64,000 nucleotides of DNA from Puniceibacterium sediminis (GCF_900188035.1 NZ_FZNN01000007.1:62001-126000), one strand, 5' to 3'; positions 34,309 through 44,263 are shown, counted from the first letter of the stretch. Numbers and translations are program-made. The notes: generated by a model not told the origin, from the sequence alone.

Positions 34309-35271
34309 TCAGGCGGCTTTGGCACGGCGGCGGTCGGCCCAGAGGGCCAGCGCGGTCTGTTCGGGATCGCTGACACCAAGGGTATCGAGCGCAAGAGCGG
34401 CGGTGCCGGTGACGATGCGTTCCGCGAATTCATCGTTCAGGGTTCCCTGCCAAAGCTGTGTCAGCCGGGCCGGATCGTCGGCACCGTCGTTCAGCCTGCG
34501 GGTCTCGGGCAGGAGCGCATCAAAGGGTGCTTCCCAACGGGTCGCGGCGCGCAGGCCATAGGCCTGAACGCCCTTGCAGGGGTGACGTTCGAATTCGCCG
34601 CCGCCGCCCTTGATGATGGTCAGGGACTGCTGGCCCAGAAGGACGCCCGCATCGGCCTGAAGGTCGCGGTAGGGCGGATGGAATACGCCCTGCACACCGG
34701 CGGGGGCGCACGCGGGGTTGAGCACGCGCAGAACCGTGTTGATGCAGGACCGCAGGCCCAGCACATCGCGCAGTTGCAACAGGTCAAGCAACTGCGGCGC
34801 AAAGGATTCGAGCGGCAGATAGGCGATCCCGTCACGGTTCAGCACGTCCGCAACTGTGTCGGGGCTGGTCGATTGGATGCCGACATGGGGCAGCGCGCGG
34901 CGAACAGAGGCATGGCCCTGCTGGTGCGAATTCCAGCCGTGCAGCAGCACCGGATGACCGGCCTGCGCCACAAGGCGCGTCGCGAGCAGGAACCACGGCA
35001 GGCCACGCGTGCGCCCGGCGGCATAGCTTGGCCAGTCGAGCGCGGGGCGTGGCAGGGCGGGCATGGTGGCGCGGGCGGCGCTGACGAAACCGGCGATCTC
35101 GTCCGGGGTTTCGCCCTTCATCCGCAGTAGCATGAGCATGGCACCGACGGCTTGGGGTTCGGCCTGTCCGTTCAGGGTGATGGTCATTGCCTCTGTCGCC
35201 TCATCCCGGGTGAACGAGCGTGACCGGCCCGGGCCACGGCCCAGAATGCGCACGAAGGGGGCAAGGCTCAT
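34309..35271 (-). CDS. TrpD-like glycosyl transferase family protein (YbiB type)
   Basis: 320-residue protein of the anthranilate phosphoribosyltransferase fold: an N-terminal helical bundle (AVGAMLMLLRMKGETPDEIAG) and a phosphoribosyltransferase-like domain with the lysine-rich glycine loop IIKGGGGEFERHPCKG in place of the TrpD motif. It is related to YbiB, a nucleic-acid-binding TrpD2 group, so true TrpD activity is doubtful. It is translationally coupled to nasA (ATGA overlap) and often accompanies nasA in Rhodobacteraceae; its role there is not known to me. Confidence 0.8.
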   Translation of the reverse strand: MSLAPFVRILGRGPGRSRSFTRDEATEAMTITLNGQAEPQAVGAMLMLLRMKGETPDEIAGFVSAARATMPALPRPALDWPSYAAGRTRGLPWFLLATRLVAQAGHPVLLHGWNSHQQGHASVRRALPHVGIQSTSPDTVADVLNRDGIAYLPLESFAPQLLDLLQLRDVLGLRSCINTVLRVLNPACAPAGVQGVFHPPYRDLQADAGVLLGQQSLTIIKGGGGEFERHPCKGVQAYGLRAATRWEAPFDALLPETRRLNDGADDPARLTQLWQGTLNDEFAERIVTGTAALALDTLGVSDPEQTALALWADRRRAKAA

Positions 35272-37895
35272 TCCGCCGCCTCCTGTACCTGACCACGGGC
35301 CAGAAGTGCGGCGAGTTCCGGGCGGCAGGAGCCGCAGTTGGTCCCGGCCTGAAGAGCTATGCCGATCTGGTCAACGGTTGTCAGGGCGTCGGTTTCGATT
35401 GCGGTGAGGATGGTATTCATCCCGATGCCAAAGCACGAACAGACGATGGGGCCGGGATCGGGCATGTCGGCAGGGCTTTGCCCGGTCAGGACCGACGGCG
35501 CATCGGTGCCCGGCAGGGTCACGAGGTAGTCGCGCATCACCGCCACGGGTTCACGCGCCACGAAAAGCGCGGCAAGCAGACGGTCACCGTTGTGAAAGGC
35601 AAGGCGCGCCATGCCGCGGGCCGCGTCCTGCACCATTTGCACGGTTGCATCGGGCAGTCCAAACAGGGTGCGGGCATAGCCTTCCCAGTCCTGCGGGGTG
35701 GTAAAGGTGGCCAGTTCGGCGCGCCAGCCGCCGGGGGTGCGGGCCATGGCCCAGTAGTCGGTTTCGGGGGTCATCGGCTGCGAGGACACGGCGAACCCGT
35801 ACCAGCCCGCGTGATAGGGCGCGAGCGCGACCACGGCAGCCTTGCTTTCGGGTTGACCCGAAACGGGGTCGACCGCATCCGGCACAACCATGTCGATCCG
35901 GGCCGAGGGCGCGGTGTCGCTGGTCCAGTGCATCGGGGCAAAGACTTCGCCCGGGCGGACGCGGTCGGTGATCAGCGTGCGCAGGATGGCCGAGCCGACA
36001 GGGCTGGTCACCTGCACCAGCGAGGCCGGGCCAAGACCGGTGCGGGCGGCATCGTCGGGGTGAATTTCAAGAAACGGCTCGGCCAGATGCGCAGACAGGC
36101 GCGGCGACAGGGCGGTGCGCGTCATGGTGTGCCACTGGTCACGGACGCGCCCGGTGTTCAGCCGGAAGGGAAAGCGCGGCCCGGTTTTGGCAGCCGGCGG
36201 ACGGTATTGCAGCGCCAGCATCTGCGCCTTGCCATTGGGGGTGAAAAATTTGCCATCCGCAAAGAAGCGGCCACCCTGACGATCCTTGGTGACGGGCCAG
36301 CGGGTGGGGGCAAAGTCGGCATATTCATGGTCAGAAATGTCCGACAGGCCAGAGATGTCGAAATCACGGTCGAAATGCCCGGCGATATGCGACAGGGCGG
36401 CATATTCGCGAAAGATCTCGGCCGGGGTTTCATAGTCAAAGGCACCATGCCAGCCCATGCGGCGACCGACTTCGGCCAGGATGGCCCAGTCGGGGCGGGC
36501 CTGACCGGGGGGCGGCAGCGCGGCACGCTGGCGGCTGATCGTGCGATCCGAATTGGTGACGGTGCCGTCCTTTTCGCCCCAGGCGGCGGCGGGCAGCAGG
36601 ACGTGGGCAAGCCGCGCTGTGTCTGTCGCGCCGGTGATGTCGCTGACCACGGTAAAATCACAGCCCGCAATCGCCGCGCGCACGGCATCGGCATCGGGCA
36701 TGGTGACGGCGGGGTTGGTGTGGATGACCCAGAGCGCCTTGATTTCACCCTTACCCACGGCGCGGAACATATCCACGGCCTTGAGCCCCGCGTGGTCCGC
36801 AATGCCGGGCGATTCCCAGAAGCCGCGCACTGCCTGGCGGTGGTTCGGGTTCTCGATGTCGAGGTGACAGGCGAGCATGTTGGCAAGGCCGCCGACCTCT
36901 CGGCCACCCATGGCATTGGGCTGACCGGTGACGGAAAACGGCCCCATGCCAAGCAGCCCGATGCGCCCGGTGGCAAGGTGACAATTCAGGATTGCGTTGA
37001 CCTTGTCCGATCCGGCCGAGCTTTGGTTCACGCCCTGGCTGAACACGGTCACGGTGCGATCGGTGCGCAGGAACAGGTTGAAAAATGTCTGTATGTCGCG
37101 CCGGTCAAGGCCGGTTTCATCCATCCGGTCGATACTGGCGGCGGCAAGTGCTGCGTCAAAGCCATCGACATTTGCAATATAGGCCTTGTCGATGCAGCCG
37201 CCTTCGTAGATCGCCGAAAGCAACCCGTTGAACAGGGCCACATCCGTCCCGGCGCGCAGTTGCAGATGCAGATCGGCAAGGTCGCAGGTCGCGATGCGGC
37301 GCGGGTCGATGACGACGACGCGCATTTCCGGGCGCTGCTTTTTCGCCGCCGCCAGCCGCTGATACAGCACCGGGTGGCACCAAGCGAGGTTGGAGCCGAC
37401 AAGAACGACCAGATCCGCCTCTTCCAGATCCTCATAGGTGCCGGGAACGGTGTCGGTGCCGAATGCGCGGCGGTGCCCGGCGACCGTAGATGCCATGCAA
37501 AGCCTTGAATTCGTGTCTATATTCGCGGACCCGATGAAACCCTTCATCAGCTTGTTGGCGACATAATAATCTTCGGTCAGCATCTGACCCGAGACGTAAA
37601 AGGCGACCGAATCCGGCCCGTGTTCCGCGATCGTGGCCGAAAAACGGTCGGCAACTGTTTGCATCGCGTCGTCCCAGCTGGCCTCTTGCCCGTTGACAGT
37701 CGGGGACAGCAGACGGCCCTGAGTGCTGACGGTTTCGCCAAGCGCCAGCCCTTTGGAGCAAAGCCGACCCTTGTTGGCCGGATGGTCGCGGTCGCCCGTC
37801 ACATGCAGGCCGCCCTGACCGTCAGGCCGCAGGATCACCCCGCAGCCAACCCCGCAATAGGGGCAGGTGGAGCGGACACCATCTGTATCTTTCAT
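35268..37895 (-). CDS. nasA: Assimilatory nitrate reductase catalytic subunit NasA
   Basis: Cytoplasmic molybdenum enzyme reducing nitrate to nitrite. The N-terminal [4Fe-4S] motif is CPYCGVGCGV with NKGRLCSKG, followed by the Mo-bis-MGD domains. The C-terminal 60 residues are a BFD-like [2Fe-2S] module (IVCSCFGIGM and TNCGSCRPEL), as in Klebsiella-type NasA. There is no signal peptide. The ATG at 37895 sits behind GGAGGTG and gives 875 residues; an earlier ATG at 37922 lacks support. It follows the nirC-like gene by 23 bases and overlaps the next gene by four. Confidence 0.95.
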   Translation of the reverse strand: MKDTDGVRSTCPYCGVGCGVILRPDGQGGLHVTGDRDHPANKGRLCSKGLALGETVSTQGRLLSPTVNGQEASWDDAMQTVADRFSATIAEHGPDSVAFYVSGQMLTEDYYVANKLMKGFIGSANIDTNSRLCMASTVAGHRRAFGTDTVPGTYEDLEEADLVVLVGSNLAWCHPVLYQRLAAAKKQRPEMRVVVIDPRRIATCDLADLHLQLRAGTDVALFNGLLSAIYEGGCIDKAYIANVDGFDAALAAASIDRMDETGLDRRDIQTFFNLFLRTDRTVTVFSQGVNQSSAGSDKVNAILNCHLATGRIGLLGMGPFSVTGQPNAMGGREVGGLANMLACHLDIENPNHRQAVRGFWESPGIADHAGLKAVDMFRAVGKGEIKALWVIHTNPAVTMPDADAVRAAIAGCDFTVVSDITGATDTARLAHVLLPAAAWGEKDGTVTNSDRTISRQRAALPPPGQARPDWAILAEVGRRMGWHGAFDYETPAEIFREYAALSHIAGHFDRDFDISGLSDISDHEYADFAPTRWPVTKDRQGGRFFADGKFFTPNGKAQMLALQYRPPAAKTGPRFPFRLNTGRVRDQWHTMTRTALSPRLSAHLAEPFLEIHPDDAARTGLGPASLVQVTSPVGSAILRTLITDRVRPGEVFAPMHWTSDTAPSARIDMVVPDAVDPVSGQPESKAAVVALAPYHAGWYGFAVSSQPMTPETDYWAMARTPGGWRAELATFTTPQDWEGYARTLFGLPDATVQMVQDAARGMARLAFHNGDRLLAALFVAREPVAVMRDYLVTLPGTDAPSVLTGQSPADMPDPGPIVCSCFGIGMNTILTAIETDALTTVDQIGIALQAGTNCGSCRPELAALLARGQVQEAAE

Positions 37896-37918
37896 TGTCC
37901 GCACCTCCTGCATGTTGC

Positions 37919-38758
37919 TCACTCCGCCGGAGTGGCGATGGCTGTGGCCTCATCGCGGCCCAGTTCCGGAGAGGTCTTGTGATGTGTGGCATAGATCATC
38001 GCGCCAACGAAGGTCACGCCGCCGACAAGGTTACCGATCACGGTCGGAATTTCATTCCAGAGCAGGTAATCGACGACGGTGAAATTGCCGCCCAGCAGCA
38101 GGCCCGAGGGGAACAGGAACATGTTGACGATGGAGTGTTCGAAGCCGAGGTAGAAGAACACAAGGATCGGCATCCACATCGCCATGATCTTGCCCGAGAC
38201 TGAATCCGACATCATCGCCGCGACCACACCGGTGGACACCATCCAGTTACACATCACCGCGCGGATAAACAGCGTCAGCATCCCTGCCCAGCCGGCAGCG
38301 GCATAGCCCACGGTTCGGCTTTCACCGATAACGCCGATCTTCTGCCCGACGGCGTTCGGTTCGGTCGAAAATCCGGTGGTAAAGATGATCGCCATGAACA
38401 CGGCGACAGTGAAGGCCCCGCCAAAATTCCCGACAAAGACCAGCCCCCAGTTGCGTAGCATGCCCTTGACCGTCACACCGCGACGTTTGTCCAGCAGCGC
38501 GAGAGGCACCAGGGTGAAGACACCCGTCAGCAGGTCAAAGCCCAGCAGGTAGAGCATGCAGAAGCCGACCGGAAACAGCAGCGCGCCGATCAGGAAGTTG
38601 CCGGTGTTGACGGCGACGGTGACGGCAAACGCAGCGGCAAGCGCAAGGATTGCACCGGCCATATAGGCGCGGATCACGGTGTCCTTGGTGGACATGAAAA
38701 CCTTCGCCTCGCCGGCGTCGATCATCTTTTTCGCAAAGTCCTTGGGTGTAACATACAT
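37919..38758 (-). CDS. nirC: Formate/nitrite transporter family protein (NirC-like)
   Basis: 279-residue FNT-family channel with six hydrophobic helices that moves nitrite or nitrate-related anions through the inner membrane. Family features are FPVGFCMLYLLGFDLLTGVF early and GNFGGAFTVAVFMAI and CNWMVSTGV in the middle, including the NWxV segment at the second half. In this operon between nirD and nasA it most likely imports or releases nitrite, protecting the cell from build-up. The AAGGAAA upstream supports the ATG at 38758. Confidence 0.88.
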   Translation of the reverse strand: MYVTPKDFAKKMIDAGEAKVFMSTKDTVIRAYMAGAILALAAAFAVTVAVNTGNFLIGALLFPVGFCMLYLLGFDLLTGVFTLVPLALLDKRRGVTVKGMLRNWGLVFVGNFGGAFTVAVFMAIIFTTGFSTEPNAVGQKIGVIGESRTVGYAAAGWAGMLTLFIRAVMCNWMVSTGVVAAMMSDSVSGKIMAMWMPILVFFYLGFEHSIVNMFLFPSGLLLGGNFTVVDYLLWNEIPTVIGNLVGGVTFVGAMIYATHHKTSPELGRDEATAIATPAE

Positions 38759-38868
38759 GGGTATTTCCTTTCTCCGGGGTGAGGAGGGTTTCAGTCTGGA
38801 GGAATTTCCGATGGGTCTGCGTGGTGTCCTACTCGTAAAAAGATCCGCGCCCGAAGCGGCGGGGACAG

Positions 38869-38887
38869 CTGCCGCCTCAGGCGGCAG
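38869..38887 (-). promoter_or_regulatory. Stem-loop straddling the nirD stop codon
   Basis: CTGCCGCC and GGCGGCAG pair perfectly over eight bases, and the three-base loop is the nirD stop codon TGA itself. It lies in the nirD to nirC gap. It has no T-run, so an mRNA-processing or partial-attenuation role is more likely than termination. Confidence 0.6.
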
Positions 38888-39209
38888 AACGCTGTTGCAG
38901 TTGCGTCTGGTCGAGCATCAGGCGGCCGTCTTCGACCCGGACCGCATAGGTGTCGATCTGACCTTTGTCGGCACCCTGCGCCTGACCGGTTTCCAGCGAA
39001 AACACCCAGTTGTGGAGCGGGCAGGTCACCTGATGGCCGTGAACGATGCCTTCGGACAGGGGGCCGCCCTTGTGCGGGCAGGTGTCTGAGACGGCGAACA
39101 CCTGATCGTCGCCGGTGCGGAACAGGGCGATACAGCCCACTTGGGTTTTGACCACCCGCGCGCCGCGCTGGGGGATGTCAGTCAGGGCGCCAATGTCGAT
39201 CCAGTTCAT
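38877..39209 (-). CDS. nirD: Nitrite reductase (NADH) small subunit NirD, Rieske type
   Basis: 110-residue partner of NirB. It keeps a full Rieske [2Fe-2S] motif (CPHKGG and CPLHNW), unlike E. coli NirD, which has lost the ligands, so here the small subunit can carry electrons. It starts in an ATGA overlap with the nirB stop, which ensures stoichiometric translation. Its C-terminus lies inside a stem-loop. Confidence 0.93.
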   Translation of the reverse strand: MNWIDIGALTDIPQRGARVVKTQVGCIALFRTGDDQVFAVSDTCPHKGGPLSEGIVHGHQVTCPLHNWVFSLETGQAQGADKGQIDTYAVRVEDGRLMLDQTQLQQRSAA

Positions 39210-41638
39210 TCCGCAGCCTCCAGTGTGAGATCGGCAAGGGGGGCAAAGCTTTCGGCCTTGGCGGCCAGCGGGGCCCAGGGATCCTTGCGGTAGATGGTTT
39301 GGGACAGTTCGAACCGGGCGGCGAGCGCGCGACGGTTTTCAAGATCGTCAACCACCCGTTCCTTGACCCAATCAAGGCCGACCTTGGCAATCCATTTGTA
39401 GGGCCGATCGAGGTATTTGGCATTCTCGCGGTAGATCTGGACAAAGGCTGCGGTGACTTCCAGCGCCTCTTCCTCGGTCGGGACATCGCAAAGACGTTCG
39501 GTTTCCTTGAGGTCCATGCCCGCCGCGCCGCCGACACCGACCTGATAGCCCGAGTCCACGCAGATGATGCCAAGATCCTTGCAGGTCGCCTCGGCACAGT
39601 TGCGGGGGCAGCCCGACACGGCCAGCTTGACCTTGTGCGGTGTCCAGGACCCCCAAAGCAGTTTTTCCAGCTTGATGCCAAGGCCGGTGGAATCCTGCGT
39701 GCCAAAGCGGCAATGGTCTGTTCCAACACAGGTTTTGACGGTGCGCAGACCCTTGGAATAGGCGTGACCCGAGACCATGCCGGCGGCGTTCAGATCGTAC
39801 CAGATGCCGGGAAGGTCTTCTTTCTTGACGCCCAGCAGGTCGATGCGCTGGCCGCCGGTAACCTTGACGGTGGGCACGTTGTATTTGTCCGCCGCATCGG
39901 CAATGGCGCGCAATTCCGCTGCGGTCGTGATGCCGCCGAACATGCGCGGCACAACCGAATAGGTGCCGTCCTTCTGGATGTTGCCGTGGTTGCGTTCGTT
40001 CACAAAGCGGCTTTGCGGATCGTCCTGATATTCCAGCGGCCAGTCCGCCAGCAGGTAGAAATTGATCGCCGGGCGGCAGACGTGGCAACCGTTGGGCGTG
40101 GTCCAGCCCAACTCCTGCCAGACGGCGGATTGGGATTTCAGCTCTTTGCTCTTGATCAGCCGGCGCACGTCCTCGTGCGTGAGGTCGGTGCATTTGCAGA
40201 CCGATTGCGCCGTGGGCATGACAAAATCATCGCCCAAAGTAACGGCCAGCACCTGTTCGACAAGGCCGGTGCAGGTCCCGCAGGAGGCCGAAGCCTTGGT
40301 GGTTGCGCGGATGCCGGCAAGGTCGGTGGCCCCGCCCTCAATGGCAGTAACGATCTGACCTTTGCACACGCCGTTGCAGCCGCAGATTTCTGCGTCAGCC
40401 GGTAAGGCTGCAACGGCCGACAAAGGGTCCACAGCGGCCCCCCCCTGATAGGCAGGCCCGAATATCAGCGTATCACGCATCTCCGACACGTCAGTGCCGT
40501 CCTTGATCATCCCGAAGAACCAGTTTCCGTCGGCGGTATCGCCATACATCACGGCACCGATCAGGCGGTCATCCTTGAGCACGAGGCGCTTGTAGACGCC
40601 GCGCGCCGGGTCGCGGAACACGATGTCTTCGCGGTCGTCGGCTTCGGCAAAGTCACCGGCGCTGAACAGATCGCAACCCGTGACCTTGAGCTTGGTGGCG
40701 AGTTCCTTGACGGTGAAAACGTCGTCTTCGTTCATCAGGGTTTTGGCCAGAACCTTGGCCTGATCGTAAAGCGGCGCGACGAGGCCAAAGATATTGCCCG
40801 CGAATTCAACACATTCCCCCAAGGCGTACACGTCCGGGTCCGAGGTCTGCATCTGCGCATCGACGGTGATCGCGCGGCCGACCGCAAGCCCGGCATCCTT
40901 GGCCAGCTGGGCCGAGGGGCGGATGCCCACGGCCATGACGACCAGTTCACAGGGCAGCTCGGTGCCGTCGGCAAGTTTGACCATCTCAACCTTGCCATCA
41001 CCTTCGATGCTCTGGGTCGAGGCCTGGGTGATGACGGTGATGCCGCGTGCCTCAAGATCGCGGCGCAGAAGGTAGCCCGCTGCGGCGTCAAGCTGACGTT
41101 CCATCAGGTGGCCCGCGATGTGCAGGACGGTGACCTCCATGCCGCGCATCCGCAGACCGGCGGCCGCCTCAAGCCCCAGAAGACCGCCGCCGATCACCAC
41201 GGCGCGGGCACCGGGTCTGGACGAGGTTTCGATCATCGCATTGGTGTCGTCCAGATCGCGGTAGCTGATCACGCCGGGCAGATCGTGGCCGGGCAGCGGA
41301 ATGATGAAGGGGTTCGATCCGGTGCCGATGATCAGCTTGTCATAGGGGGTTTCGCCGCCTGCGCTTTTGACGACCTTGCGGGCCAGATCGATGCCTTCGA
41401 TCGCCTCGCCAAAGCGGCAAGTCACCCTGTTGTCGGCATACCAGTCGTCACCGTGGGTGATGATTTCGGCATAGCTTTTTTCGCCCGACAGGACGGGGGA
41501 CAGCATCAGGCGGTTATAGTTGCCGCGGGGTTCGGCGTTGAACAGGGTGACGTCAAAGGCGTCGGGGGCGGTTTCGAACAGGTGTTCCAGCACGCGGCCA
41601 GAGGCCATGCCAGCACCGATCACAACGAGTTTCTGCAT
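39206..41638 (-). CDS. nirB: Assimilatory nitrite reductase (NADH) large subunit NirB
   Basis: Reduces nitrite to ammonium with six electrons from NAD(P)H. Domains in order: FAD/NAD-binding (LVVIGAGMASGRVLEH), two BFD-like [2Fe-2S] modules (ICGCNGVCKG with CGTCTG; VCKCTDLTHED with GCHVCRP), then the sulfite/nitrite reductase half with siroheme and [4Fe-4S] ligands in CVGTDHCRFG and SGCPRNCAEA. Length 810 residues. The ATG at 41638 (MQKLVV) follows GAGGAG at the right distance. It ends in an overlap with nirD. Confidence 0.96.
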   Translation of the reverse strand: MQKLVVIGAGMASGRVLEHLFETAPDAFDVTLFNAEPRGNYNRLMLSPVLSGEKSYAEIITHGDDWYADNRVTCRFGEAIEGIDLARKVVKSAGGETPYDKLIIGTGSNPFIIPLPGHDLPGVISYRDLDDTNAMIETSSRPGARAVVIGGGLLGLEAAAGLRMRGMEVTVLHIAGHLMERQLDAAAGYLLRRDLEARGITVITQASTQSIEGDGKVEMVKLADGTELPCELVVMAVGIRPSAQLAKDAGLAVGRAITVDAQMQTSDPDVYALGECVEFAGNIFGLVAPLYDQAKVLAKTLMNEDDVFTVKELATKLKVTGCDLFSAGDFAEADDREDIVFRDPARGVYKRLVLKDDRLIGAVMYGDTADGNWFFGMIKDGTDVSEMRDTLIFGPAYQGGAAVDPLSAVAALPADAEICGCNGVCKGQIVTAIEGGATDLAGIRATTKASASCGTCTGLVEQVLAVTLGDDFVMPTAQSVCKCTDLTHEDVRRLIKSKELKSQSAVWQELGWTTPNGCHVCRPAINFYLLADWPLEYQDDPQSRFVNERNHGNIQKDGTYSVVPRMFGGITTAAELRAIADAADKYNVPTVKVTGGQRIDLLGVKKEDLPGIWYDLNAAGMVSGHAYSKGLRTVKTCVGTDHCRFGTQDSTGLGIKLEKLLWGSWTPHKVKLAVSGCPRNCAEATCKDLGIICVDSGYQVGVGGAAGMDLKETERLCDVPTEEEALEVTAAFVQIYRENAKYLDRPYKWIAKVGLDWVKERVVDDLENRRALAARFELSQTIYRKDPWAPLAAKAESFAPLADLTLEAAE

Positions 41639-41649
41639 CTTCATACTCC

Positions 41650-42576
41650 TCAGCAATACCAGGCGACGATGTGGGCCAGCTCGCCATTGCGATGGATCGG
41701 CAAGGCGACCATCGAGGCGTAGCCGACAGCACCGGCGCCGGTGTCAATCACGGGCAGACCGCTACCCAGCGCGCGACCGACGGGCCCCTGCCAGGCGGTC
41801 ACGGTCCGCTCTTTTTCAAAGTCCCACAGCGGGCCGCTTCGTTCGCAGATCCCGTCCGTCAGGATCGCCTTGCCGGATGCGCCGACCTTGGCCGAGCGGG
41901 CATCCCAGATTTCGAACCGGCGCGCGATCGGCGTGCCGCTGGCGGTCAGCAGGGTCAGCACATAGGTCGTGCCGTCCGGCACCGGGACCGGCAGGCCAAG
42001 CCCGGTGTTCAGGCCGATCTTGCCCGCGCTTTCGGACCGCACAAAGCCATAGCCCTGCCCCAGATCGCGCATCAGGATCGGTGTCTTGGACGACCAGACG
42101 CTGCCGGGAAGCCCCTGCCCGCGCTTGAAGGTGGTGCGCTGGGAGATCTCCTCGAACTGCTTGGCGGCGCCGTAATAGCCGTCTTCCAACGACAGGATGC
42201 CATCGTTTTCGGCCCAGACTTCGATCGCGCCAAAGCGATCAGCATCATCACTGCACAGCACCATCAGAACTGCCTTGAGGGTGCGCCCGGCAAAGACCGG
42301 GATCGCCACGGCGCTGGTCAGACCGGCCTGTTTGGCGGCATCGGTGCGCAGGAAATAGGACCCCTCAAAGGCCTTGAGAACAATGGGCCGCTCTTCTGCC
42401 CATGCCTTGCCCGGCAGTCCTTCGCCCTTGGCAAAGCTGGTCTTGCGCGAGGCTTCGGCAAAGGCGCTGAGGGTGCCGTAGTGACCGCCACCGGGGACCA
42501 GACGGTCGCCTTCGGGCACCCAGATCTCCATCACGTCGACAAAGGTTCTGACGGGCGGTTCCATAAGCGTATCCAT
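41650..42576 (-). CDS. Tandem GAF-domain protein in the nitrate operon
   Basis: 308-residue soluble protein made of two related halves. Residues about 16-115 (EIWVPEGDRL, then SFAKGEGLPGKAWAEERP) match residues about 120-220 (EVWAENDGIL, then TFKRGQGLPGSVWSSKTP), so an internal duplication of a GAF-like sensory domain is visible, and a third partial unit may follow to the C-terminus. No catalytic or DNA-binding domain is present. It begins one base inside the nrtCD stop and ends 11 bases before nirB, so it is an integral operon member. A small-molecule or redox sensor acting on transporter or reductase is inference. Confidence 0.78.
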   Translation of the reverse strand: MDTLMEPPVRTFVDVMEIWVPEGDRLVPGGGHYGTLSAFAEASRKTSFAKGEGLPGKAWAEERPIVLKAFEGSYFLRTDAAKQAGLTSAVAIPVFAGRTLKAVLMVLCSDDADRFGAIEVWAENDGILSLEDGYYGAAKQFEEISQRTTFKRGQGLPGSVWSSKTPILMRDLGQGYGFVRSESAGKIGLNTGLGLPVPVPDGTTYVLTLLTASGTPIARRFEIWDARSAKVGASGKAILTDGICERSGPLWDFEKERTVTAWQGPVGRALGSGLPVIDTGAGAVGYASMVALPIHRNGELAHIVAWYC

Positions 42577-44258
42577 CAGGCTGCTTCCTGTTTGCCGGGC
42601 TTCTTGTCGCCCTTGGGCTTGTGCCCGTGTTCGTATTCCTCAAGAAAATCAAGGACCTCCTGGCGATACGAATAGTAGTCCGGATGTTCGAGCAGCGCCT
42701 TGCGGGTGCGCGGACGGGGCAGGTTCACCTCGGTGATCTTGCCGATGGTGGCCTGTGGTCCGTTGGTCATCATGACCACGCGATCAGCCAGCAGGATCGC
42801 CTCGTCCACATCGTGTGTCACGCAGATCGCGGTGACCTTGGTTCGGGACCAGACCTCCATCAGGACCTCTTGCAGCTCCCACCGGGTCAGACTGTCGAGC
42901 ATCCCGAAGGGTTCATCCAGCAGCAGGAGTTTGGGCGAGAGCGCAAAGGCGCGGGCGATGCCGACGCGCTGTTTCATGCCATTGGACATCGACGCGGCGT
43001 TGCGGTCCATCGCATCGCCCAGACCGACGCGTTCGAGGTAATATTCCACGACTTCCTGCCGTTCGGCCTGCGACGCGCGGGGATAGACCTTGTCCACGCC
43101 GATGGCGACGTTTTCCTTGGCGGTGAGCCATGGGAAAAGGTTGGGCGATTGGAAGACCACGGCGCGTTCGGGATCGGCGCCCATGACGTGGCGACCATCC
43201 AGACGAATGGCGCCTTCGCTGATACTATTGAGGCCGGCGGCCATGGTCAGCACGGTGGATTTGCCACAGCCGGAATGGCCGATCAGGCTGATGAATTCGC
43301 CCCGGTTCACCTTGAGATCGAAGTTTTCGACCACGGTAAGCGGGCCTTTGGGCGTCGGATAAACCTTGTGCAACTGACTGAAATCAAGGAATCTTTCCTC
43401 GATCATGCCTTCCTGCGCATCTTTCACCGCCGAGGGAACGCCATGGATTGGCGTGACGTTGGGCAGCTGGCGGGTGCCTTCGACCTTGGCCTCGATCCCG
43501 ACGTCCATCAGGTATTTGGTGACCTGAGCGCGCAGGGCCTTGAACGTTTCATCGTTGTTCATCGCGGTGCGTTCGCGGGGGCGCGGGATGGTGACCTTGA
43601 ACTCTTCGCCGAGGGTGCCATCGGGGTTCAGCGCGATGATCCGGTCGGCCAGAACGATGGCTTCGTCCACGTCGTTGGTGATCAGGACGCAGGTTTTTTT
43701 GTCTGCCTCCCAGATCTTTTCGATCTCATCCGCCAGATTGGCGCGGGTCAGCGCATCGAGCGCCGAAAGAGGTTCGTCCAGCAGTAACATTTCCGGGCTC
43801 ATGGCGAGCGCGCGGGCGACGTTGACGCGCTGGCGCATGCCACCGGAGAGTTCCGCAGGACGGCGGTGCATGGCATGGCCAAGCCCGACCATCTGCACGT
43901 AATGCGCTACTTTCGCTGCCTTTTCCGCCTTGGGCATACCCGGAAAGATCGTGTCCACGGCCAGACCGACATTCCCGGCCACGGTCAGCCAGGGCATCAG
44001 CGAATAGCTTTGGAAGATCACGCCGCGTTCGGGACCGGGTTCGGTGATCGGCTTGCCCTTGAAGGTGACGCTGCCCTTGGACGGCATTTCGAGGCCTGCC
44101 ATCAGGTTTATCAGCGTCGTTTTGCCGGTTCCGGAAAAGCCGAGGAGGACCAAGAATTCGCCCTCTTGCACCTTAAGGTTGATATTTTTCAGGACTTCTT
44201 CGCGGTGGATGCCGGTTCCGAAACCCTTGGAGACGTTTTTGAATTCAAGAATGCTCAT
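42576..44258 (-). CDS. Nitrate ABC transporter, fused double ATPase (NrtC-NrtD type)
   Basis: 560-residue protein with two complete ABC domains. The first has Walker [11 protein letters not shown], signature [10 protein letters not shown] and Walker [11 protein letters not shown]; the second has [10 protein letters not shown], signature [10 protein letters not shown] and [11 protein letters not shown] linker of about 40 residues joins them. Cyanobacterial NrtC instead carries a substrate-binding domain and NrtD is separate. The fusion would guarantee a heterodimeric motor. The ATG at 44258 follows GGTGA; it starts six bases after the nrtB stop. Confidence 0.93.
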   Translation of the reverse strand: MSILEFKNVSKGFGTGIHREEVLKNINLKVQEGEFLVLLGFSGTGKTTLINLMAGLEMPSKGSVTFKGKPITEPGPERGVIFQSYSLMPWLTVAGNVGLAVDTIFPGMPKAEKAAKVAHYVQMVGLGHAMHRRPAELSGGMRQRVNVARALAMSPEMLLLDEPLSALDALTRANLADEIEKIWEADKKTCVLITNDVDEAIVLADRIIALNPDGTLGEEFKVTIPRPRERTAMNNDETFKALRAQVTKYLMDVGIEAKVEGTRQLPNVTPIHGVPSAVKDAQEGMIEERFLDFSQLHKVYPTPKGPLTVVENFDLKVNRGEFISLIGHSGCGKSTVLTMAAGLNSISEGAIRLDGRHVMGADPERAVVFQSPNLFPWLTAKENVAIGVDKVYPRASQAERQEVVEYYLERVGLGDAMDRNAASMSNGMKQRVGIARAFALSPKLLLLDEPFGMLDSLTRWELQEVLMEVWSRTKVTAICVTHDVDEAILLADRVVMMTNGPQATIGKITEVNLPRPRTRKALLEHPDYYSYRQEVLDFLEEYEHGHKPKGDKKPGKQEAA

Positions 44259-44263
44259 GTTGA

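Noticed and set aside
35220-37508. 762-codon plus-strand frame opposite nasA
   Set aside because: Shadow of nasA; the minus-strand product is an unambiguous nitrate reductase with a good ribosome binding site.
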